Source: Capsicum annuum (Eukaryota > Streptophyta > Magnoliopsida > Solanales > Solanaceae). Taken from it: a DNA stretch of 64,000 bases. The stretch lies in the NCBI RefSeq assembly GCF_002878395.1, contig NC_061115.1, positions 154,746,944-154,810,943 of the forward strand, in the 5' to 3' direction. Both the position numbers and the translations under genes were made by a program. The first letter of the stretch is position 1; each line of letters starts with the position of its first letter. Under the pieces are notes generated by a model. The model did no database searches and had not been told where the DNA came from. It saw only the letters and a program-made list of their open reading frames with translations. Shown here piece by piece: positions 11,791 to 20,347 of this stretch.

Positions 11791-13295
11791 AGTGTGTCCA
11801 AGGTATGTCCTCATTCCCTTGTTTTATATAATATACATACAATGGGGAAAATGCATATTCTTTAATTTGGTAGTAGTGTATACCATAGCTCCCATGGGTT
11901 TTTTATTGTCACACTTTTTGTTGTCGGCTGTGATATGTTGTAGAACTGGTATGTCTAGGTTAAAATTTGTGTCGTATTGTGTATTATTTCATATTAAGTT
12001 GTGTTTTGTGTAATTAGGAGATTTTGAGTATATAGGGCAGTTGACATATTTTTTGTTGATTTTAAGTAAAATGATCCCCTCCAAAAATTTATTTGTAGAA
12101 CTATGTGAGTGAATATATGTGTGACCATCGTAGATCTTGTTATGGCATTAGGAACAATAATTATTGCTAATAATTGCACGAATTGAATAGGTAGTAGCTT
12201 GTGATGTGACCATGTGCCATGTGCGTGTGAGACCCTACTTAGTTCTCTTTGTGTGTTAAATCCAAAACTTGCTTGTTTAGTCTTGCCTAGGTTATAGGAT
12301 AGTCGGTTAGGAAAAGATCATAGACCATTTTTGATATTAGTCCACTTTTTCATTAAAAGACCTTGATCTTGATTTTTGAGCCTTGTGGTGTATTTTCCTT
12401 GTTACACCTTTCACATTCCCAGTTGTATTACAATAAACCTATTTTGGCCCTAGTTCTCCTTGGACATTATGCACCTCAACTTAGGCAAATCACCTAAGTT
12501 GAGGGTGGCTATCATAGGGGTATATAATGTAAAGTGGTTACGAAAAAGGGTAAAATAAGAGAAACGGATAGTAGGGCTGAGTATGGTAGAAAAAGAAAAT
12601 AAAATAAAAAAATATGTGAAAAATAAAAAACAAGAAAAGAATAAAAGAATCCATATCCAACCTGAAGGTGCAATAATAGCATAAAAAGAGAGAAATAAAG
12701 GTGGAATAAAAAGAAAATTGGTTGAGTGGACTCCAAAGTTAGTGTAGTGCCAAGAAGGTTTGGTCACTAAATGCATACATATGTACTATACCATCCCTTC
12801 AAGCCTACATTAAAAGTCAAATAAAGTTCTATAGTGATCCTAACTTGACTGTTTGAAAACTAAGGTAAAAAAATAAAGGCAAGCCTATGGTATTTAATGA
12901 GCATTGGTGGAACTAGTCTTTTGATCATGAGGTGTCACTTGACCATCCCTACATTGACATGCGTTATTTAATATGAGTGAGTGGAACTTCTTTGTTTTGA
13001 GGGAACATGGATTGTATTACTAGCTGCTTACTTGATTGGATAATGTAGCTTGTGGATATGCATGGTTTCCTGTTGCTAATGTAATTTCCATAGCTTGATT
13101 CCCTTGTGTCACATTATTGTGATTTAGGTATACACATAGTTGGGTTTTGAAATTTTGAAATAGGAGGGGGTAATGAATTTGAGCTTAAGCTATTAATTGA
13201 CCACCTTAGATAGCTTAGAGTTCTCCTAGTTAACCGTTGGTGTTTTGTTTTGTTTTGTTTTCTTGTATTGTGTTGCCCGTGGACATGAAAATGTT
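11791..13295 (+). other. Ath-2 3' noncoding region with a conserved hairpin
   Basis: No gene is seen; apparent open frames here (for example minus 12450-12776) are low-complexity. At 12474-12504 there is a perfect 12-bp stem, CCTCAACTTAGG and CCTAAGTTGAGG, with a 7-nt loop. It is conserved in place in Ath-1. The 3' arm plus following bases (AAGTTGAGGGTG) is identical to the PPT core at 13298-13309. Confidence 0.6.
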
Positions 13296-13310
13296 CTAAG
13301 TTGAGGGTGT
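13296..13310 (+). other. Ath-2 polypurine tract
   Basis: CTAAGTTGAGGGTGT directly precedes the LTR start TGATGTGCTATGG, as in Ath-1. Confidence 0.7.
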
Positions 13311-14702
13311 TGATGTGCTATGGATTCATAGCACTTTTAATGCTTAAAATGATGAAAATATGCAGGTTACTTAGGTTATTTTGTTAGATATAATGTGTTT
13401 TTGTTATGATTTAGCTAGAAGCAAGGTTTTTGATGCTAAACTGAAGAAAAGGATATGAATTGAAGCTTTAGGCTACTTACTTAGGCACCTATGGCCCGTA
13501 AGTACTACCTACTGGGTGTAGGTGCCAACCGTAGGTGTTAGAAACTATATCTCCAGGGAAAAAGACTGTCATTTTAGAGGGGCACCTATGGTCCGTAGGT
13601 AGCACCTACAATCCGTAGGTGATAGAGTAGGTTGTAGAGATGCAAATATCAGAGAGTTCAGAAGCTGTTAGAGGAGAGGGGGACACCTATGTGGACCACC
13701 TATGGTCCATAGGTGCCAACTATTACCCACAGGTGGTTTAATAAGTGGCCACTGACCTCATTTTTCCTTTGTCATTCAGGATTTGATTTTTAGGGTTTCC
13801 TTGTAACCTATATGTACTCTTTTTATGTTCTGAGTTAAGTTTATGCACTCTATACACTTACCAACATATATTTGATTCTAGGATTCAATTTTGATCTTGG
13901 GATTTCTTTGTATTAATTTTTGCTGTTCATTCAGTTAAATACTTTGGGTTATGAATTCCTTTAATCGTATTGCAAATATGAGCGGCTAATTCCCTTTGTT
14001 AGGGTTGTGGGAACCCTGGCTAAATAATGAAGTAGGGTAAGTGTTCATTCCTTTTTGATATGTTTCGCTATATTCCTTATGGTTTTCTTGGTACTTATTT
14101 CTTTCTTAACGGTTGCAAACATTAGGATCCAACTTCTATTCACTACGAACCCAAGAAGGAGGTAGATATTAGGAAAGGGAGATCGCAATAGAGATTTAGG
14201 GTTAATTGTCGAAATAAGCTTAACTGAATTTTCCACTTAATAAGGTTAAATTATATCTATTCAACTTAAAACCAAGAGGAGATAGTTGAAACTGGTGTCC
14301 AAGGTAGGGGTTAGTAAGGAGACACTCTAAGATAGAGAAGAGATGAGTTAAATTCACCAAAGTATGATGAGAAGCGGTTGGTGATACCTTAACTTACCAG
14401 ATTCTACATGTGCAACAATTTGATAATTGGATTGAGCATGAGAAGTCTACTGAGTTAGAAGTTAGGGGAACACAAGCCTAGTGTTCCTTTCTGATTGTTT
14501 ACGCCCAAAGCCTTTGAGTTCAGTTACTTGTTCGAGATTTCTACTACAAACCCCCATTACTTTTAGTACTTCCCATTCATTACAGAAAACTAGAGAGGTA
14601 AGTCCATGAATTCCCTATGGGTTTGATCCAAACTTGTGTTGGGTTACTTTACTTGACATTGACCGTTTTATCTTCTATTGTGAGTGTAGTTTGGGCGTTG
14701 TT
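13311..14702 (+). repeat. Ath-2 3' LTR
   Basis: It starts TGATGTGCTATGG and ends about 14702 with a diverged terminus (TTTGGGCGTTGTT in place of TTTGGACATCATCA). It is about 1390 bp and collinear with the Ath-1 LTRs in reverse. At 13483-13740 it holds an array of the words CACCTATGG and CCGTAGGTG, for example cacctatggtccgtaggt at 13583-13600 and cacctacaatccgtaggt at 13603-13620. Confidence 0.8.
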
Positions 14703-15000
14703 AAAGAAAGCACTAGGGCTTCCAACTCCAAATCATGGGTGGGGTAATTTCTCTCAAGAGGCTTTAACTGATGAGAGGTATAAATAATCACCTTGCCCTT
14801 TTGTATTAAAACTGCACCCAAACCAATACTAGAAGCATCACAACATACGGTAAAACCCACACCCTCCTTGGGTAGTGTCAAAATAGGGGCCAAATTCAAC
14901 AACTCCTTGAGCTTTTGGAAGCTCTTCTCACAAGTATCCGACCATTGAAATACAACCTTCTTCTGAGTCAAATTGGTCAAAGGATCCACAATAGATGAGA
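14703..15000 (-). pseudogene. Gyp-B RNase H (5'-adjacent part of pol), truncated
   Basis: The minus strand reads [20 protein letters not shown], then [29 protein letters not shown] and [27 protein letters not shown]. This is the start of a Ty3/gypsy RNase H with the catalytic D of CDAS and the D of HDLEL preserved. The open frame 14989-14675 is the longest pol piece of this copy. It is cut at 14703 by the end of the Ath-2 LTR, so the rest of RNase H and all of integrase are missing on this side. Confidence 0.85.
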
Positions 15001-15748
15001 AACTATCTACAAAATGTCGATAATAGCCTACTTATTGAATGAAACTCCAAATCTTGATAGGAGAAATAGGTCTTGCCTAGTCATGAATTGTTGCTATATT
15101 GGTCGGATCAACCATATACCATCCTTGGTCACCACATGACTCAAGAAGGATATAGAATACAATCAAAACTCACACTTCAAAAACTTGGCATACAACTTCT
15201 CATCGCACAATCTCTCGAGTACAATCAGAACTCATACTTCAAGAACTAAGAATAAAACAATATGTCCTCTATAAATACAATTACTAAGGAGTCGAGATAC
15301 GGTCGAAATACCTAGTTCGTCAACTCCATGAATTTTATAGGGGCATTGGACAATTGAAAATACATGACCAAGAACTCATAACAACTATATTGAGTCTGAA
15401 AAGTCATCTTTAGAACATCAAAAGATCTAATCTTCAACCTGTGATACTAGGCTCTCAAATCAATCTTGAAAAACATCAAAGCATACTTAAGCTAGTCAAA
15501 AGGATCAGTAATAGGAGGAATAGCACACCTGCTATTAACCGTCACTTTGTTTTACTCCCTTTAATAGTTACACATAGGCCTAGAACCATCCTTTCTCTTA
15601 TTGAATTAGATATGAGACCCCAACAAGGTACATTTGCTCTAATGAATCCCTACTTAACTGCTACTGCTCCTTCAATTCCTTCAACTTTGTTGCGGCCATC
15701 CTATCGGAAGGATGGAAATATCATGATCCATACGTACACTAGGCAAAT
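15001..15748 (-). pseudogene. Gyp-B reverse transcriptase, degraded
   Basis: In minus-strand order there are fingers (ELKELK-like near 15685), KVTVNSRCAIPPITDPFD near 15510-15545, FFKIDLRA near 15470, an FLVMYFQLSNAPIKFMELTN block near 15320-15380, and the active site IVFIEDILF near 15268-15290. The second position of the usual FIDD box is E, so the first catalytic Asp is lost. Stops are frequent. RT would copy element RNA into DNA. The order RNase H-RT-protease-gag on the minus strand is as expected for Ty3/gypsy. Confidence 0.8.
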
Positions 15749-16190
15749 TCATAGGAAACATATCCACGAACTCAAAAAAACCCAAATAGAATCCACAGAA
15801 GGCAGTGAGTCAATACTAGTATCACAGACATAATCCAAATAAGACAAACACCCTCTTTCCACCATGTGACAAATACGTAGAAAGGATATAACAACCTTCC
15901 AACCTAAATTAAGCATACCCTTCCAAGTTATCCTTGGTACACCTAATATAGCTAAGGTTGCAATCTTGGCATAATAGTCCAAAATAGCATGATAGGGGGC
16001 TCACAATCTATACCAATAATAACATCGTAATTAACCATATCTAGGATAATCAAGTCTACATAAGTCTCATGGCCCACAAAGGTAACCACTCAAGATCGAT
16101 GTACTCGATCCGCCGCTAAAGAAATTCCTATGGGGTGTAGAGATTTGAAGCAGAAATATAGGGGCTCACATGCAACATAAAAACTAGAAG
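15749..16190 (-). pseudogene. Gyp-B protease and protease-RT linker
   Basis: The frame 15982-15749 reads ITWKGMLNLGWKVVISFLRI, then ERGCLSYLDYVCDTS and SLPSVDSIWVF. This is the linker of plant gypsy Pol (KGCLAYLAYVRDT-like) ahead of RT. Upstream, to about 16150, shifted frames give ETYVDLIILDMVNYDVIIGI, the end of the retropepsin domain. The active-site triplet near 16190 was not clearly readable. Confidence 0.7.
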
Positions 16191-16853
16191 AAAAATACAA
16201 ATAAGAGAATATAGACCCAAGATAAATAACATGGAAAAAGATCTATGGAAAGGTGGGACGATCCCAAAAATAAGTGCATCAAAAGCCTCTTCCACAGGTC
16301 ACCCAAGTATAGCCTAACACTGACCACAACCATGAGCTCTCCCAACTCTACCTCTAGTATCTCTAGCACCACTAGCACCACCCCTACAACTCTATGAACT
16401 ACCTCTCACTGCAAATTTAAAGTAGTGCAAAACTGAAGCTAAAAGCCTTATTGAGTACATACATACACACACCGGGGACAATTCTTGGCCAAATGGACAA
16501 ACTCATCATATACAAAATACTCTTTACGACTTGACTCAATCTGACGGGCATAAATGACTAGGTTGACTGCCCTAGCCCAAAGAACTAAAACTAGAACCTT
16601 TACTAGCTTAGGCTAATGCATGGATACTTGAAGCCACAGAAACTGAAGTTCTACCACATGACCCTTATAAAACATCCTAAGCTATTCTATCATGATAACC
16701 ACTGGAACCTCTACTCAAGAAATCCTTGCAGCGAGAGGCGCAACTGCTAAACTCGCCCTAATGGTGCACCTTCTTGGTTTTATCCTCCTAAGTCTATATT
16801 TTAATAAAGACAAACTAACAAGTGTATCTTTGTAGGATATTATGGACTGCTAG
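16191..16853 (-). pseudogene. Gyp-B gag, C-terminal part with decayed zinc knuckle
   Basis: Near 16470-16530 the minus strand reads YFVYDEFVHLAKNCPR, a CCHC zinc knuckle in which the first two Cys have become Tyr. The stretch between it and the protease is Gly/Ala/Arg-rich in the original frame, as in plant gypsy Gag. The gag frame is interrupted by the 16854-17888 insertion, and its N-terminal portion continues at 17889-18110. Confidence 0.6.
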
Positions 16854-17888
16854 TGTTGGAAGGAATTCAATTTACAATCCATGACATCCAAGTAAATCAG
16901 TCACAATGAGAATAAAAGGAAGGAGAATCTCAGCCCCAAAAGTCATGAAAAATCAGATCAATCACGATCAAGTAAAAGAAGAAAAAGGATACTGAAATAT
17001 TGAAGTGCATCTCACCCAAATATATGAAGAATAAAAAAGACTAACTCAACATGGAAGCAAGTAGGGGAACATTCTCCAAAAATAAAAGAGCATCCAATTA
17101 TGAAAAGGAGGATCACGATATTCAAATAGTATGGAAAGCAAATCAATTAAACATCTTGGAAATGGTAGAAGAATCATAATCTTAGAATCATGAAAGACCA
17201 AATCAATCAGTACATAAAGCACAAGAAAAGAAGGCCACAACCATTGCATGTACCTATATGATATGGAAATGTATAATTGTGAAACTATACCATATATGGA
17301 CATATCTGATTGGACATACATTATGGTGCCATCCCTCAATCAAGGAATTGATTAAAATCCTTGATTAGGAAGAAATATCTTGGGTTTCCTTATGAAAAAT
17401 GGTAGCAGAATACTATAAAATAAGAAGTCTAAAGATGGACATGGGTTACACAATTTCAAGGAGAAAAATCAAAGTGTCTCTATCTTAGTCTCATAAGGTT
17501 TTTTAAATTTTAGTTTACAATTTTTATATAAAGAGTAGGATCAAGTCCACCTTGTAACATCAACTAAAGCTGTGTCATAAGATCTAAAGAGCAAAATAAG
17601 TTTTTGAAACTTATTTCCTATCACTGTACTTGAGCCCGACATTGAATGAGCTAAGAAAACATGGAAAACCTGAGGGACAGGAAGTAGGCACCTCATTGGT
17701 GTTCCGAACCAGGATAAATCTCTGCGTCTTTACTTTGAGTTTAACTATATTTGCTTAATTGTGTTAAATCTAATTTATTTTATAAAGTGCATTGATCTGC
17801 AGGCGAGTTGACTAAAAAAAGCCAGTAATCTACTCACAGAAAAATTTCAATTTACCCTCCTCTTGAATTTCACTTGGTTCCCTGACTA
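16854..17888 (+). repeat. Probable solo LTR inserted in Gyp-B gag
   Basis: This 1035-bp segment lies between two perfect GCTAG repeats (16849-16853 and 17889-17893), which fit a 5-bp TSD. It starts TGTTGGAAGG, a common LTR start, and ends in TA where CA is expected, possibly by mutation. A TATA-like stretch lies at about 17414-17424 (actataaaataa) and another at 17526-17534. No gag or pol is inside. It could be a copia-type solo LTR; a pararetrovirus-like leader was considered but the TSD argues for an LTR. The strand is a guess from the TATA orientation. Confidence 0.45.
17594..17616. other. Perfect stem-loop
   Basis: Arms AAATAAGTTT and AAACTTATTT are separated by TTG, a perfect 10-bp inverted repeat inside the putative solo LTR. 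It lies downstream of the TATA-like sequences, so it could be in the transcribed R/U5 part. Confidence 0.6.
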
Positions 17889-18110
17889 GCTAGGGTAATG
17901 AATCTATTAACTTGGCATTCTCATTAATACTTTGAACAAAAGCCCCTAAAAAAATATCGTGCTTTTATCCAACTAATAAGCACTCTTTAACCCCTTTACA
18001 AACTTATGAATCCCCTCTAACTAAGTAGAAATGATTGTGCATTAATACGTATATACAACATGTAGCTGTTTCTCATATTCAACAACAGCCATGGATCCCT
18101 GGACCATGTG
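17889..18110 (-). pseudogene. Gyp-B gag, N-terminal-side fragment
   Basis: From about 18105 downward the minus strand reads QGSMAVVEYEKQLHVVYTY, stop, then LEGIHKFVKGLKSAY. This matches the gypsy Gag core pattern (QG.M.V.EYE..F..L.RY...E..R...F..GL). The same core is seen in Nest-3 near 30770-30880 and in Nest-2 near 26160-26316. It sits just beyond the solo-LTR insertion and in the correct order to be the other half of Gyp-B gag. Confidence 0.6.
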
Positions 18111-19399
18111 ATTTAGCTAGTGATATCTATATTGCCTATTTTTAGTCGGGTCCAAAACAGGTTCAAAAAATGATTCTGAAAATAAAAGGGTCAAAACTAG
18201 AATTTTCCTTTAAAAATACATTCCACAAGGTTATAGGAGTCGAAAGGTTAAAATCCATGCAAAAATGAGTTAAAATGGTACTTGAATCAATGAAAAACTA
18301 CTTTTAAGATTTATTGAAAAAAACCTCAAAAACCCATTTCAAGATTGAGATTAAAGAGTGTTTTCAAAGACATAATCAACGAGAAATAAAAAAATATGAG
18401 TTTAGAGGTTACCCCCACAAAAATAATAAGGAAACCCTCAAAAATCATATTTCCCAAAGATTGAAGTCCAATAAAGTAGCAAAGTTGAGGTATTTATACT
18501 ATTTTGTGAACAGTTTCTTATGATTGCATACCGCACATCATGATAGAGAGGGTCAACATTGATGGACAGTTAAGCTGGTCATCAAGGTCGTATAGCTGGG
18601 CGTTACGATTAGTGAACTCGACTCAATCTACCCAAAATCCATCGCGATCATGGTACCGCCACAACGAGATCATAATGTATACAGTCACTAAGTGCGTTCT
18701 TGATCATTAAACATGGCCACACAATCATGATAAAGGGACTGATGCACTAGAAAATGCTATACCAGTAGAAGTTTCCAAGTGAATAATATTTTTAAATAAA
18801 CCCTCAAGATTCGTTTGAGACCCCATTAAAACAAACCATATATGCTACAAGGCTATTTTCAATGTTCCAAACTCAATGGCAATGTTGGAATTTTGAAAAA
18901 AAATTATTTTCAACAAATTAGCCCTCGAACCCCTTTAAGGAAAATTTTATTAGTTTTTCAATTACAGGGTCAAAATGCAAACTAAGGATCCAAACTCAAA
19001 CAAACCATGTACTAACCAAAATTTAATATTTCTGATCTACTGTAACTGTCCAAATCGTCACCCAACACTCAAAACATTTGTTTTTCAATTATAGGGTCAA
19101 AATGCAAACTAAAGGCTCCAAACCCAAACAAACTATATTACTAAGAAAAATTCAATATTTTTGATCTAATGTAACTGTCCAAATCGCCATCCAACACTCA
19201 AAGCATCAAATGTTGACCGAAGTCAACTATGAAACTTTCAAAGCTCCTAAGTACCTCAAACTCTCCATAACCCCTCCCAATGGGATTGGGTACCATTTTA
19301 ATAATCCCCACTCCATAAAATTAACATGTAGCAAATACGGGGAAGGTAAAAATAGTCAAATCATATCAGAAGCAAAATTTCACAAATCAGGTTATTACA
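18111..19399 (-). repeat. LTR-like fragment, minus orientation
   Basis: The right end (19391-19399, gttattaca) on the minus strand reads TGTAATAACC, the start type of the chromovirus LTRs elsewhere in this window. The segment includes CG-containing words (catcgcgatcatggtaccgc at 18640-18659) like those of the Nest-3 and Nest-4 LTRs, and a two-copy 127-bp tandem repeat. The left end is undefined. The 103-codon open frame 19210-19521 crosses its boundary and looks like chance. Membership in an LTR is an inference. Confidence 0.4.
18953..19206. repeat. Two-copy tandem repeat, 127-bp unit
   Basis: Units 18953-19079 and 19080-19206 each start GTTTTTCAATTA(C/T)AGGGTCA and run through TGTAACTGTCCAAATCG to CCAACACTCAAA. 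Differences are scattered substitutions and small indels. Confidence 0.85.
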
Positions 19400-20114
19400 T
19401 GTGTATAGTCCACTTCAGCAGAGGTTTCTTCCTCCTACAGCTCAATTTGGATTTGAAGGTCCTATATTGGGGATGTAGTACCTATGGTGATGATTCATTT
19501 TGCACGATGTCAATAACATAAGTGAGTTCTTCTTTCACAAAATATTTCTTTCTTAGAAAGTCTACTAATGAGATAAATTCACTGCTTCAGCGACATCACT
19601 GTGTTGAATAGTAATTCTACCCTAATTCCATTTCATTTTTTATTTTGGGAGCTTTTGAAAACAAATGGATGTGATTTTTGAGGTATTTCAATGATTCTTC
19701 TTAGGCTTATGTTTCTAAATTTTCATTTTTCTTTAGTTGATTTATTATTTATTTATTGATTTACAATGTATAAGAAATGACTTTTTGGAGATTTTCTACT
19801 AAGATTCAGAGAATGTATTTTAGGGATTTTATATTTGATTATCTCTCTATTTTCGATGAAATTTCAGATTTAAGTTCAATATCTAAAGGATAAGATGATT
19901 TTGATAGAAAATTATACTTTCGATGGTAAGTCTTGGTGGTCGACTTTTTATCTAATTTTGACTAAAAGGTTTACATTACAATATGGATGTCAATAGAATT
20001 GTATTTAAACAATTAACATATTTTAGATAGATAAAAGAATTCTAGCACCAAAAAAAAAATGGCCATTGTGCGATAGTCCTTGACTTGGGGTTCAACTTTT
20101 AGTTAGGTAATGAC
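19400..20114. other. AT-rich DNA without recognised genes
   Basis: No domain or RNA gene was recognised. There is a short poly-A tract near 20050. This is the left flank into which Nest-1 inserted, and position 20115 is the first base of its LTR. Before insertion it was probably continuous with 61703 onward. Confidence 0.5.
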
Positions 20115-20347
20115 TGTCACGACTCGAACCTGCCATGAGTGGTACCCACATTACTCACTCAATAGGAGAACCATCTAATCCTAAATACCATCTCAAGATC
20201 AATACTTAAGAGATCTATAAAAATAGTCCATCAACAAATATCAAGTCAAAAAATCAGAATAAAACATAAGTACAACTTTAAGCAAAATGTTGTACTTAAC
20301 AAAACCAACCCTAGGAAGAAAAAGTTGTCCGTATAAAAACATATAAA
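20115..20347 (-). repeat. Nest-1 3' LTR, distal piece
   Basis: It matches 59770 to about 60000 of the 5' LTR (gtcac(g/a)ac.. through atcatctcaagatcaa-like, tgttgtacttaac, acat(a/g)taaa). It is interrupted at 20347/20348 by the Nest-2 LTR. Confidence 0.85.

Larger units (their letters stand above)
10989..14702 (+). mobile_element. Ath-2: 3' part of a second Athila-type element (plus strand)
   Basis: Same family as Ath-1 but inverted: C-terminal part of the plant-transposon-protein ORF (10989-11790), 3' noncoding region (11791-13295), PPT and 3' LTR (13311-14702). The 5' LTR, gag and protease are absent. The left break joins directly to the broken 5' LTR of Ath-1 in opposite orientation. The right LTR end abuts Gyp-B RNase H at 14703. 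No TSD can be read because the left terminus is missing. Confidence 0.75.

Noticed and set aside
12450..12776. 108-codon minus-strand open frame, very rich in Phe/Leu/Ser
   Set aside because: It is a low-complexity translation of an A-rich, plus-strand 3' noncoding region of Ath-2. The hydrophobic look comes from base composition.
15441..15833. 130-codon plus-strand open frame, the second longest after the 155- and 152-codon pol frames
   Set aside because: It lies antisense to the Gyp-B RT and linker, which have clear motifs on the minus strand. The plus-strand translation shows nothing recognisable.
16854..17888. Possible endogenous pararetrovirus leader/promoter
   Set aside because: TATA-like boxes and a stem-loop suggested it, but perfect 5-bp flanking repeats and a TG start fit a solo LTR better, and no viral coding motif is present.
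19210..19521. 103-codon plus-strand open frame
   Set aside because: No domain or signal recognised. It runs across the end of an LTR-like sequence (19399), so it is probably accidental.
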